Source: JAMLIA01 sp039810005 (lineage in GTDB: Bacteria; Chloroflexota; Chloroflexia; Thermomicrobiales; CFX8). From it: a stretch of DNA of 64,000 bases. Position numbers and translations under genes: made by a program. This document shows positions 51,006-59,386 of this stretch, one piece after another. How positions within the stretch are numbered: position 1 is the stretch's first letter; each line of letters begins with the position of its first letter. Below the pieces are notes generated by a model. That model was not told where the DNA came from. It worked only from the letters and a program-made list of their open reading frames with translations, and ran no database searches. Location: positions 12,779-76,778 of the forward strand of contig JBDHWD010000003.1 in assembly GCA_039810005.1 (NCBI GenBank), written 5' to 3'.

Positions 51006-51851
51006 ATGTCCAATCTCCTGCCGGCCATCAGCCGGCGCATTCCTGCCGCAGTGACAATCGCTGGCTCCGACTCCGGCGCTGGAGCTGGTATTCAGGCCGA
51101 TCTCAAGACGTTCGCCGCACACGGTGTCTACGGCACATCGGTAATTACTGCTGTGACCGCACAAAACACTCGTGGCGTTCAGTCGTTCGCGGCGCTCGAC
51201 CCCGGACTGGTTGCGGCCCAGATTGAAGCCGTCATTGACGACATCAAGCCTGCCGCCGCCAAGACCGGCATGCTGGCGAATGCCGGCATTGTCCGTGTCA
51301 TCGTCGAGGCGCTGGAACATTATCCGGACCTTCCGGTTGTGATCGATCCGGTCGCAAACGCCAAGAGCGGAGACGCGCTGATCGACGCCGAGGCGCTCGC
51401 CGCCCTGCGCAGCGACCTGCTGCCACGCGCCCGCCTGATCACGCCGAACCTGCCCGAGGCGGCGGCGCTAACCGGCCTCCGCGCCGAGACGACCGATGAC
51501 ATGCCGCGGGTCGGCGAGGCGCTGCTGGCGCTCGGTGTCGGGGCGGTCGTCGTCAAGGGCGGCCACCTGATCGATCGCGCCGACGACCTGTTCATGGACG
51601 GCAGCCGCAGCGAGTGGCTCAGCGCCGCGCGTGTCATCACACGCTGCACACACGGGACCGGCTGCACGTTCAGCGCCGCGATCACGGCCAACCTGGCGCT
51701 CGGCCACGAGCTCTTTGAGGCAGTGGTCGCGGCCAAGCGCTATCTCACTGAGGCGTTGATCGCCGGCTACGAAGTCGGCGATGGGCATTCGCCGGTCGAT
51801 CACTTTTACGCCGGAACACGCTTCCCTACAAATGAAAGGGTCATCGCATGA
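51006..51851 (+). CDS. thiD: ThiD, hydroxymethylpyrimidine (phosphate) kinase
   Basis: 281 residues. Ribokinase-fold enzyme that phosphorylates hydroxymethylpyrimidine twice to the diphosphate used in thiamin synthesis. Motifs: TIAGSDSGAGAGIQADLKTF, TAVTAQNTRGV, KTGMLANAGIV, and the C-terminal anion hole/ATP site HGTGCTFSAAITANLALG. GGGAGG seven bases before the ATG. First gene after the TPP riboswitch; the stop overlaps thiG (ATGA). Confidence 0.95.
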   Translation: MSNLLPAISRRIPAAVTIAGSDSGAGAGIQADLKTFAAHGVYGTSVITAVTAQNTRGVQSFAALDPGLVAAQIEAVIDDIKPAAAKTGMLANAGIVRVIVEALEHYPDLPVVIDPVANAKSGDALIDAEALAALRSDLLPRARLITPNLPEAAALTGLRAETTDDMPRVGEALLALGVGAVVVKGGHLIDRADDLFMDGSRSEWLSAARVITRCTHGTGCTFSAAITANLALGHELFEAVVAAKRYLTEALIAGYEVGDGHSPVDHFYAGTRFPTNERVIA

Positions 51852-52654
51852 CGACAACATCATCGACACTGGCCACCGCGGTTGACTCGCCACTCATCAT
51901 CGGCGGCAAGGAGTTCACCTCGCGCCTGATGGTCGGGACTGGCAAGTACCGGACGAACGAAGAGATGCTCGCCGCGTTTGAGGCGTCCGGCACGCAAATC
52001 ATCACCGTCGCGCTACGGCGCATCGACTTCGACGATCCGAAGAGCCGCAGCGTCCTCGAGGATGTTGACTGGACGCGCTTCCAGATCCTGCCGAACACGG
52101 CCGGCTGCGCAACCGCCGAGGAGGCGATTCGCGTCGCCCGTCTCGCCCGCGCGATGGGTCTGTCCGACTGGATCAAGCTGGAGGTGATCCCCGATCCTGT
52201 CTACCTCTTTCCCGATCCTATCGGCACGCTGAGCGCCGCAGAGACGCTGGTGAAAGAGGGCTTCACCGTTCTGCCGTACATCAACGACGACCCGATCCTG
52301 GCGCGTCGACTGGAGGAGGTCGGCTGCGCGACGGTCATGCCGCTGGCTGCGCCGATCGGCTCCGGGCAGGGACTGGTTCACTTTGACCGCATCCGGATGA
52401 TCGTCGAGCAGGCCAACGTGCCGGTCGTCGTCGATGCGGGTATCGGCGTACCTAGCGATGCATCGAAGGCGATGGAGCTCGGCGCTGATGCCTGCCTGGT
52501 GAACTCGGCGATCGCGCTGGCCGGTAATCCAGCCGCGATGGCCCGCGCAATGGCGCTCGGCGTCGAAGCCGGCCGGGCTGCCTATCTGGCGGGCCGGATG
52601 GCTCAGCGCTCAGCGGCGTCGCCCAGCAGCCCGACCGCCGGAGTCGTCAGATGA
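51848..52654 (+). CDS. thiG: ThiG, thiazole synthase
   Basis: 268-residue TIM barrel that makes the thiazole phosphate from deoxyxylulose phosphate, dehydroglycine and ThiS-thiocarboxylate. Motifs: SRLMVGTGKYRTNEEM, the Schiff-base lysine region WIKLEVIPDPVYLFPDP, LPYINDDPILARRLEEVG, and VVVDAGIGVPSDASKAMELG. Overlaps thiD and thiE by four bases each, so translation is coupled through the operon. Confidence 0.96.
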   Translation: MTTTSSTLATAVDSPLIIGGKEFTSRLMVGTGKYRTNEEMLAAFEASGTQIITVALRRIDFDDPKSRSVLEDVDWTRFQILPNTAGCATAEEAIRVARLARAMGLSDWIKLEVIPDPVYLFPDPIGTLSAAETLVKEGFTVLPYINDDPILARRLEEVGCATVMPLAAPIGSGQGLVHFDRIRMIVEQANVPVVVDAGIGVPSDASKAMELGADACLVNSAIALAGNPAAMARAMALGVEAGRAAYLAGRMAQRSAASPSSPTAGVVR

Positions 52655-53283
52655 CGAGCGAGCAGTTGGCAGCGCTGCGCCGCTATCTGGTGACCGATAT
52701 TCGGGCCGGAAGCGTCGAGCGGCTCGTGGAGATTTGCCGGGCAGCGATCGACGGCGGCATGACGACCGTGCAGCTGCGCGCCAAGGGCTGGACCGACAGG
52801 CAGCTTCTTGAGGCCGCCAACGCGCTCGCACCGATTTGCCGGTCATCCGGCGCGCTGCTGATCGTGAACGACCGGGTTGACATTGCACTTGCTGCCGGTG
52901 CAGATGGCGTCCATCTCGGCGTCGATGATCTACCGGTCGCTGCCGCCCGGCGCCTGCTCGGCCCCGCCGCGCTGATCGGCTATTCGCCGGAAACGCTGGA
53001 GGATCGTATCCATGCCGAGCAGGATGGCGCAGACTACCTGGGGGTCGGGCCGGTCTACGGCACGACGACCAAGGGCGATGCCGGTGCTGCGATCGGGCTC
53101 GACGGCATTCGGGCGGCTGTCACGGCGTCACCGCTGCCGATCGTTGGCATCGGTGGGATCGGCATCGACACGGCTCGACCGGTTGTCGAAGCCGGGGCAG
53201 TTGGCGTCGCGCTCGTCGGCGCGGTCTTCCTGAGCGATGACCCGCGCAGTGCAGCCGCGCACCTGGCGAGCGCACTCGGATGA
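52651..53283 (+). CDS. thiE: ThiE, thiamin phosphate synthase
   Basis: 210-residue TIM barrel joining the pyrimidine diphosphate and thiazole phosphate to thiamin phosphate. Motifs: GGMTTVQLRAKGWTDRQLLE, LLIVNDRVDIALAAGADGVH, GYSPETLED, YLGVGPVYGTTTKGDA, and VGIGGIGIDTARPVVEAGA. The four-base overlap with thiG and with the following tenI-like gene shows one operon. Confidence 0.94.
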   Translation: MTSEQLAALRRYLVTDIRAGSVERLVEICRAAIDGGMTTVQLRAKGWTDRQLLEAANALAPICRSSGALLIVNDRVDIALAAGADGVHLGVDDLPVAAARRLLGPAALIGYSPETLEDRIHAEQDGADYLGVGPVYGTTTKGDAGAAIGLDGIRAAVTASPLPIVGIGGIGIDTARPVVEAGAVGVALVGAVFLSDDPRSAAAHLASALG

Positions 53284-53900
53284 CCGACCTGTCGCTACCG
53301 CGTCTTCATCTCGTCGGCCCGCTCGACGCCGTAAACGACGCGGCGCTCATCAAGATCGCGACAGCGGCTGCGCTCGGTGGTATCGATGCCGTGCACGTCC
53401 GCCTGCCGGGCCGCCCGGCCGCTGACGTCTTCGACATTGCCCGTCAACTGAAGGCGGCGCTGCCGGTCACGGCCGCGTTGATCGTCAACGACCGGATCGA
53501 CGTAGCAATGGCGGTGAGTGCAACCGGCGTTCAGCTCGGCGAGCGCTCGCTGCCGGTTGACGCGGCGCGCGCAGTCAGCGGGAGCCGACTTCTGCTGGGG
53601 CGCTCGATTCACGACGTTGATGGCGCTCGCAATGCCGCAGAGCTGGGCACCGACTACCTGCTGGCTGGCAACGTCTTCGCGACCGCAAGCCATCCGGGCG
53701 CAGAGGGACGCGGACTCGACTGGCTCGCCAAGATCGTGGAGACGGTGTCGATACCGGTGATCGCGATCGGAGGCATCACCAGCAAGCGCATTGCTGAGGT
53801 CATCGCGACCGGCGCATACGGCGTCGCCGTCGGCCGCGAGATCCTGCTCGCGCCCAATCCACAACAGGCAGCCGAAGATCTACGCATACAGCTCAAATAA
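53280..53900 (+). CDS. tenI: TenI-like thiazole tautomerase (ThiE paralogue)
   Basis: 206 residues, same fold as ThiE but with key ThiE residues replaced: the substrate strand reads VHVRLPGRPAADVF instead of QLR-K, and the loop NVFATASHPGAEGRG matches TenI, which aromatises the thiazole tautomer with a catalytic histidine. ALIVNDRIDVAMAVSATGVQ and VIAIGGITSKRIAEVIATGA are conserved barrel parts. Placement between thiE and thiS supports the tautomerase role rather than a second phosphate synthase. Confidence 0.82.
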   Translation: MTDLSLPRLHLVGPLDAVNDAALIKIATAAALGGIDAVHVRLPGRPAADVFDIARQLKAALPVTAALIVNDRIDVAMAVSATGVQLGERSLPVDAARAVSGSRLLLGRSIHDVDGARNAAELGTDYLLAGNVFATASHPGAEGRGLDWLAKIVETVSIPVIAIGGITSKRIAEVIATGAYGVAVGREILLAPNPQQAAEDLRIQLK

Positions 53901-53910
53901 GGAGAGAAGC

Positions 53911-54135
53911 ATGCAGTCCACAAACGAACAGACCATTGCGCTGACACTGAACGGGCGTCCGACGGAAGTGGTGCCCGGGACGTCGCTCGGTACACTGCTG
54001 GACGACAACGGCATCATCCGCCGCATGATCGCCATCGAGTACAACGGCGAGATCCTGCCGCGCCACCGCTACGACGAAACCATCCTCGCCGACGGCGACG
54101 AACTGGAGGTCGTCCAGATGGTTGGCGGTGGATGA
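53911..54135 (+). CDS. thiS: ThiS, sulfur carrier protein
   Basis: 74-residue ubiquitin-fold carrier; the C-terminal glycine is converted to a thiocarboxylate that feeds ThiG. N-terminal strand IALTLNGRPTEVVPGTSLGT, end DGDELEVVQMVGGG with the required terminal glycines. AGGAGAG lies six bases before the ATG, which is ten bases after tenI. The adenylating ThiF, ThiC and ThiO/ThiH are not in this window. Confidence 0.93.
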   Translation: MQSTNEQTIALTLNGRPTEVVPGTSLGTLLDDNGIIRRMIAIEYNGEILPRHRYDETILADGDELEVVQMVGGG

Positions 54136-54142
54136 TGGCGAG

Positions 54143-54168
54143 ACGGGCCACGCGGTGGCGTGGCCCGT
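54143..54168. terminator. Terminator at the end of the thi operon
   Basis: Perfect 11-bp stem ACGGGCCACGC / GCGTGGCCCGT with a GGTG loop, between thiS and the convergent binding-protein gene. No long T-run. Confidence 0.65.
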
Positions 54169-54180
54169 CAGGTCGCGAAG

Positions 54181-56076
54181 CTACTCCTCGCGATACCAGT
54201 TCTTGAGATCCCAGGTTGAGCTCGCCCACGGCGTGCCTTCAAACCCGCGCAGATTCGCTCGTGCCGCCGTCACGGCGTTGCGATGGACGAGCGTGATCTC
54301 CGCGTAATCGTTGACGACGAGGTCGTTGAGCTGAACGATCAGATCGATCTGCTTGTTGATATCCAGCTCAACGCGCGCCAGATCGTGCAGGCGGTCAAAC
54401 TCGGGGTTCTGGTAGCGCGTCGTGTTCTGGCCCGACCACGCATTTGACTTCTGGGCGATGTTATCCGATCGATACTGATCGAGCCAGGTGACCAGATACG
54501 GACCGGTCGGGTTATCGGTGTACATCTGGATATCAGCGTAAAAGTGGCCGTAGGTATCCGGGTTACCGGCGTCCGACGAGAAGAACACGGATGCGTCGAT
54601 ACTCTTGAGCTCAACTGTGAAGCCGAGCTTTTCGAGATCCTGCTTGATGATCTCCTGCGTCTTTTGGCGCACCGAGTTGATCGTCGTCTGAAAGACGAGC
54701 GACCCGCCGGCAAAGCCGACGCCCTCCAGCAGAGCAGCCGCCTTATCGAGGTTGTATTCCCACGACGTGTTCGGCGAGACGAAATTCTCGGGCGCGTTGA
54801 CGATGTTGGCTGAGACCTGGCCGCCCGGACCGTAGAGCTGTTCGACAATCGTGTCGCGCTGTGCAGCCAGCGCGATGGCGTTTCGTATCTCCTTGTGCTG
54901 GAACAGAGGATGCTTCGTCGATGGCTCTGAACGAGCGCCATCGATCTCGGTGTTGGGATCAGCATGATTGAGGCACATGCGCTCTGAGCCGGAGCCGGGA
55001 TTGCGGACGACAATGCCAACGCCGCTGGAGGCCATCTGTTCGAGAATTGACGGCTCCAGTTGCAGGTTTGCGGCCCAATCACCCTCGCCGCTCGTCAGCA
55101 CCGCCCGCGCAGTCCCGGCAGCGTCGCCACCACCCTTCAATTCGATTGAATCGAAGTAGGGTTTTCCTGCATCCCAGTAGCCATCATAGCGATCGTAGAG
55201 GACCACATCACCGGGCCGGAACTCGCGCACCTTGAATGGCCCGGTGCCAATTGGCATGAGGTTCGCCGGAGCGTTGCGCGCGTTCTCCCCGATGTAATCG
55301 CCAAAGACATGCTGCGGAATGATCATGCCGTTCCCGCCAGTGAAGATATCGAGCCAGCCCGGGTTCGGTTCTGCGAAAAGCACCTTGACCGTATATGGAT
55401 CGATGATCTCGATGTCGGCGACCGTCGCGTAGGTGGACGCGCTCGTTGCAGCAGTCGCTTCATCGACGGCATATTGCCAGGTGAACTTGACATCCTCCGC
55501 ATCAAACGGTTCGCCGTCGTGCCAGGTCACGCCTTCCCGGAGCTTCCAGGTCACGCTCATGCCGTCGGCTGCGACGCTGCCATTATCGAGCGACGGGACT
55601 TCAGCGGCCAGCAACGGCACACCATCGCCACTACGACTGAAGTCGGCCAGCGGCTCATAACAGACGCGTGACGCATCGGTGTCCTTGCCGCCGAGCGAGA
55701 AATGCGGGTTGATGACCGTCGGCGCCTGCCACCAGAGCAGGCGCAATTCACCGCCACCACCGGCCTGCTCCGGCGCGGCCGTCGGTGATTCTGCAGCCGC
55801 TTCAGCGACGGTGGGCGTGGGTGCGCTCGCGCTTTCACCTGTCGGTTCTGCTGGCTCCGCTGTTGCCGATGGCTCCGTCGAGGCGGTCGTCGACTGCTCG
55901 CCGAACGGTTCGGTCGATGCTTCGTTCTCATCACCACCACAGGCGGCAAGCATCCCGGCCAGCAGTGGCGCGCTGAGCCCCAGGGCAGCGCCACGACGCA
56001 GTATCTGCCGGCGGTTGAGCTGAGCCTGCGTGACTACGGACCAGGAATCGACTGATCGGTCACTGTTGTTTGGCAT
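54181..56076 (-). CDS. Family 5 peptide/nickel-type ABC binding lipoprotein
   Basis: 631 residues. Signal with twin-arginine-like RRQILRRGAALGLSAPLLAG and lipobox LAAC, an Ala/Glu/Pro/Thr-rich spacer, then an SBP_bac_5 (DppA/OppA-type) domain from about residue 115: LRLLWWQAPTVINPHFSLGG, MSVTWKLREGVTWHDGEPF, and VIVQLNDLVVNDYAEITLVH near the end. It binds a small peptide or similar cation-bearing solute outside the membrane. GGAGG seven bases before ATG 56076. No permease or ATPase gene is adjacent, so it is an orphan here. It is divergent from the GntR-amidohydrolase operon, suggesting a shared substrate. Confidence 0.88.
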   Translation of the reverse strand: MPNNSDRSVDSWSVVTQAQLNRRQILRRGAALGLSAPLLAGMLAACGGDENEASTEPFGEQSTTASTEPSATAEPAEPTGESASAPTPTVAEAAAESPTAAPEQAGGGGELRLLWWQAPTVINPHFSLGGKDTDASRVCYEPLADFSRSGDGVPLLAAEVPSLDNGSVAADGMSVTWKLREGVTWHDGEPFDAEDVKFTWQYAVDEATAATSASTYATVADIEIIDPYTVKVLFAEPNPGWLDIFTGGNGMIIPQHVFGDYIGENARNAPANLMPIGTGPFKVREFRPGDVVLYDRYDGYWDAGKPYFDSIELKGGGDAAGTARAVLTSGEGDWAANLQLEPSILEQMASSGVGIVVRNPGSGSERMCLNHADPNTEIDGARSEPSTKHPLFQHKEIRNAIALAAQRDTIVEQLYGPGGQVSANIVNAPENFVSPNTSWEYNLDKAAALLEGVGFAGGSLVFQTTINSVRQKTQEIIKQDLEKLGFTVELKSIDASVFFSSDAGNPDTYGHFYADIQMYTDNPTGPYLVTWLDQYRSDNIAQKSNAWSGQNTTRYQNPEFDRLHDLARVELDINKQIDLIVQLNDLVVNDYAEITLVHRNAVTAARANLRGFEGTPWASSTWDLKNWYREE

Positions 56077-56214
56077 GGCAGTCCTCCGGGAGTAATGCCT
56101 GTAGTTCAACTAATATACTAGTAGTAATGCAAGATAACATCAGTTATGATTGGCGTCAAGCGCCACACCGTTGTGGCGCTGTTCCACGCAACGTAATCGT
56201 TCGAGGAGGCGCGG
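56077..56214. promoter_or_regulatory. Divergent regulatory region with AT-rich palindrome and hairpin
   Basis: Between the binding protein and GntR genes. ACTAATATACTAGT (56109-56122) is an AT-rich inverted repeat, and TACTAGTA is nested at its right side, plausible as the GntR operator. A perfect hairpin AGCGCCACA-CCGT-TGTGGCGCT (56159-56180) sits in the GntR leader. TATGAT at about 56144 may be a -10 box. Confidence 0.45.
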
Positions 56215-56940
56215 ATGCCGATACCGCTCGAAATTCCGATCGAGCCGACGGATCAGCCGGCGCGCGAGACTGTTCTGACATGGGTGCGACACTGGATTAT
56301 CAACGGCACGTTGCAGCCCGGCGAGATCATTCGCGACAGCGAGATTGCCGAGCGCTTCGGCGTTTCGCGCACACCGGTGCGCGAGGCCCTGCTGCAGCTT
56401 CGCTTCGAGGGGCTGGTCGTCATGAAGCCCAAGGGCTGGACGCAAGTCAAGCCACTTGAGCTCGGCCAGATCGAAAACCACCTGCGGGTCGTCGATGAGC
56501 TGGAAGGGCTCGCGGCCCGACTTGCCGCCGAAACACCCGACCCTGATCTGTCTCGAGCAGAGGCGGCAAACGCCGAGCTCGAAGCGTTGCTCGATCGAAC
56601 GGAGGGGTCAGCAGATTCGCAGATCGACTGGCAGCTGATCGAGATCAATGACCGCTTCCACGATGCCATCATCGATATCTCCGGCAACATGGTGCTGGCG
56701 GACGCATTGAAGCCCATCAAAGCGCGCATGCGACGTTACGAGCAACTCTATTTCGATCGCGCAACGCCGATAGACCGCACATCGGTTGCCCAGCACACCA
56801 TGCTGCTCGATGCTATCCGAGCCGGTGATGGCGACGCCGCCGCGACCATCGCGCGGCTGAACCTCACTAACTCGCCGGTGCGGACGCGCTCGATCGCTCG
56901 GCGACCGACTCCGGACATCGCCGAAGGGGCTGGCTCATGA
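56215..56940 (+). CDS. GntR family regulator (FadR/FCD subgroup)
   Basis: 241 residues. N-terminal winged helix: RHWIINGTLQPGEIIRDSEI, RFGVSRTPVREALLQLRFEG. The C-terminal FCD helical domain (about 85-215) has the usual metal-site histidine segments NDRFHDAIIDIS and AQHTMLLDAIRAGDGDAA. Members sense carboxylic acids or sugar acids and usually repress their adjacent catabolic operon. GAGGAGGCG before the ATG is a strong RBS. Its stop overlaps the first amidohydrolase gene by ATGA. Confidence 0.9.
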   Translation: MPIPLEIPIEPTDQPARETVLTWVRHWIINGTLQPGEIIRDSEIAERFGVSRTPVREALLQLRFEGLVVMKPKGWTQVKPLELGQIENHLRVVDELEGLAARLAAETPDPDLSRAEAANAELEALLDRTEGSADSQIDWQLIEINDRFHDAIIDISGNMVLADALKPIKARMRRYEQLYFDRATPIDRTSVAQHTMLLDAIRAGDGDAAATIARLNLTNSPVRTRSIARRPTPDIAEGAGS

Positions 56941-58127
56941 GCGACATGCTGCTCCATAACCTGGTGCTACCTGATGGCAGTCGCCCTTCGATCCGCATCT
57001 CCGAAGGTCGAATCGAGGCTATTGATCCGGACAATCCCGACTCGCCCGAGGCCAGCGAGGTTCTGGACCTCGGCGGTGGCCTGCTGCTTCCGGGGCTGGT
57101 CGACGGCCACGTTCATCTCGACAAGACATATCTCGGCGACACCTGGCATGACCACAAAGCTGCCTCGTCGCTCGTCGAACACGTCGCAAACGAGCGACGG
57201 CTGCGACGAGAGATCGCATCGGTCGAGCAGCGCGCGATAGCGCTGATTGAGCAGGCCCTCAGCAAGGGCACGACGATCATGCGCACCCACGCCGATATCG
57301 ATCCCGATGCCGGGCTGTCGAACCTGACTGGCATCCTGAAAGCACGCGAGCGTTTCAAGGATCGACTGACGATCCAGGTCGTCGCGTTTCCCCAGAGCGG
57401 CATCCTGACGGCGCCGGGAACCGCTGGGTTGCTGGACGAGGCACTGCGTTCCGGCGCTGACCTCATCGGCGGGCTGGACCCGGCCGGGTTCGATAGCGAT
57501 GCTGCAGGCCACCTGGACGTCGTCTTCGGGCTTGCTGAGCGCCACGGCGTCGGCGTTGACATTCACCTGCACGACAGCGGGCCGACCGGGCTGGCTGAAC
57601 TGTCCGAAATCGCGGCTAGGACTGTGGCCCTGGGGATGCAGGGCCGCGTTACCGTTGGGCATGCCTACACGCTCGGCACCGAGCCTCCCGAGGCAGTGTC
57701 ACCGGTCGCCGAAGCACTCGCCAAAGCCAACGTTTCAATCATGACGACTGCGCCGGGCAGCCACGCGTTCCCGCCGGTCATGCCGCTGCGTGAGCTCGGC
57801 GTGAACGTCTTCATCGCCAACGACAACATCCGCGACTGCTGGGCCCCGTATGGCGACGCCGACATGCTTGAGCGCATGATGCTGGTCGCCTATCGTTCCG
57901 GCTTCGTCACCGACGCGCATCTCGCGCTGGCATTCGACCTCGGGACGGCCGCAGCGGCACGTGCGCTCGAGGTCGATGGCTACGGACTCGCTGTCGGCGA
58001 CTGGGCCGACTTCGTTGTCGTCGATGCCGAGCACATTCCGGCGGCGGTTGTGTCTCGACCGCCGCGTCGAATGGTTTTCCGCCACGGGAGCATCGTGGCT
58101 CACAATGGCGACCTTATCCGGGACTAA
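56937..58127 (+). CDS. Cytosine deaminase-like amidohydrolase 1
   Basis: 396 residues, amidohydrolase superfamily, CodA/AtzC-like group. Metal and catalytic motifs: GLVDGHVHLDKTYLGDTW (HxH), MRTHADIDPDAG, GVDIHLHDSG (third His), VTVGHAYTLG, and IANDNIRDCWAPYGDADML with the metal aspartate. The enzyme class hydrolyses ring or side-chain amines of N-heterocycles; the substrate is not defined. Translationally coupled to the GntR regulator upstream, so probably controlled by it. Closely similar in layout to the next gene. Confidence 0.87.
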   Translation: MSDMLLHNLVLPDGSRPSIRISEGRIEAIDPDNPDSPEASEVLDLGGGLLLPGLVDGHVHLDKTYLGDTWHDHKAASSLVEHVANERRLRREIASVEQRAIALIEQALSKGTTIMRTHADIDPDAGLSNLTGILKARERFKDRLTIQVVAFPQSGILTAPGTAGLLDEALRSGADLIGGLDPAGFDSDAAGHLDVVFGLAERHGVGVDIHLHDSGPTGLAELSEIAARTVALGMQGRVTVGHAYTLGTEPPEAVSPVAEALAKANVSIMTTAPGSHAFPPVMPLRELGVNVFIANDNIRDCWAPYGDADMLERMMLVAYRSGFVTDAHLALAFDLGTAAAARALEVDGYGLAVGDWADFVVVDAEHIPAAVVSRPPRRMVFRHGSIVAHNGDLIRD

Positions 58128-58161
58128 TGGTTACAACGCAACGCACATGAGGGAGAGGCAC

Positions 58162-59355
58162 ATGACACGCGACATGCTGGTGAGAAACGTACGACCACGT
58201 AATGCAGAAGCCATCGACATCCTGGTTCAGGACGGCAAGATTTCCCTGACGGGAACCGGGCTGGCTGCACCCGACGGAGTTGAAGCGATCGACGGCGGTG
58301 GCCGTCTCCTCTTTCCGGGGCTGATCGACGCGCACACGCACATGGACAAGACGCTGCTCGGGCTGGGCTGGTATCGCAACGAAGTCGGCCCGACGCTGAT
58401 GGACAAGATCGAGAACGAGCGCGCGTTGCGCCGCGAGCGCGGCATCGACTCGCATCAGCAGTCCAGCCGCCACGCACGCCGAGCCATCGCCGATGGGACG
58501 ACCCACATCCGCACGTTCGTCGACATCGACACCGAGATTAACCTCAAGGGCTTCGAAGGCACGATGCACATGCGCGAGGATTTCAAAGACGCACTCGATG
58601 TCCAGATCGTCGCCTTCCCGCAGAGTGGCATGCTCGTTCGACCCGGCACCGTTGAGCTGCTTGAGGAGGCATTGCGGCAGGGAGCGGACGTTATCGGCGG
58701 GCTCGACCCTTCGTCGGTCGATCGCGATCCGGCCAAGCATCTCGATGTGATCTTCGATCTTGCCGAGCGATACGACCGCGACATCGACATCCACCTGCAC
58801 GAGCCGGGCGACCTCGGCGCGTTCTCAATCGAGCTCATTGCCGAACGGACAAAGGCGCTGGGCTGGCAAGGCCGCGTTGTCATCAGCCACGCAATCGCAC
58901 TCGGCCAGGTTGACGACGCCTATCTCGATCGACTGATCGCGCTGCTGCTGGAGAACGACATCACGATCATGAGCCACGGACCGAGCGGCCTGCGTCCGGT
59001 GCCATCCGTTATGCGGCTCCGCAATGCTGGCGTCCGCATGTGCACCGGCAACGACGGCATCCGCGACGCCTGGGGGCCGCTCAACATGCCGGATATGCTG
59101 TTGCGCTCATTCATCCTCGCCTATCGCAACAATCTGCGACGCGACGACGAGATCGAGGAAGTGCTGGACATCGCGACCTACGGCGGCGCGCGGGTGCTGG
59201 GCGACACCGAGTACGGTCTCGAGCCGGGCTGCTGGGCGGATTTCGTCCTCGTTGACGGTGAGACGCACGTCGAGGCGGTCATCGAACGTCCGAAGCGGCA
59301 CCTGGTCGTCAAGCATGGCCGCGTTGTCGCCCGCGACGGCGAGTGCCTCGTCTAG
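58162..59355 (+). CDS. Cytosine deaminase-like amidohydrolase 2
   Basis: 397 residues, paralogue of the preceding gene with the same order of motifs: GLIDAHTHMDKTLLGLGW, IRTFVDIDTEINLKG, VQIVAFPQSGML, DIDIHLHEPGDLG, VVISHAIALG and TGNDGIRDAWGPLNMPDML. The active site seems intact, with one difference: the second motif has TFVD where the paralogue has THAD. GGGAGAGG six bases before ATG 58162 fixes the start; an upstream extension runs inside the previous gene. The two may act on successive intermediates or related substrates. Confidence 0.86.
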   Translation: MTRDMLVRNVRPRNAEAIDILVQDGKISLTGTGLAAPDGVEAIDGGGRLLFPGLIDAHTHMDKTLLGLGWYRNEVGPTLMDKIENERALRRERGIDSHQQSSRHARRAIADGTTHIRTFVDIDTEINLKGFEGTMHMREDFKDALDVQIVAFPQSGMLVRPGTVELLEEALRQGADVIGGLDPSSVDRDPAKHLDVIFDLAERYDRDIDIHLHEPGDLGAFSIELIAERTKALGWQGRVVISHAIALGQVDDAYLDRLIALLLENDITIMSHGPSGLRPVPSVMRLRNAGVRMCTGNDGIRDAWGPLNMPDMLLRSFILAYRNNLRRDDEIEEVLDIATYGGARVLGDTEYGLEPGCWADFVLVDGETHVEAVIERPKRHLVVKHGRVVARDGECLV

Positions 59356-59386
59356 CATCTGAAGCTGAAAGAGCAAGGAGACACGC

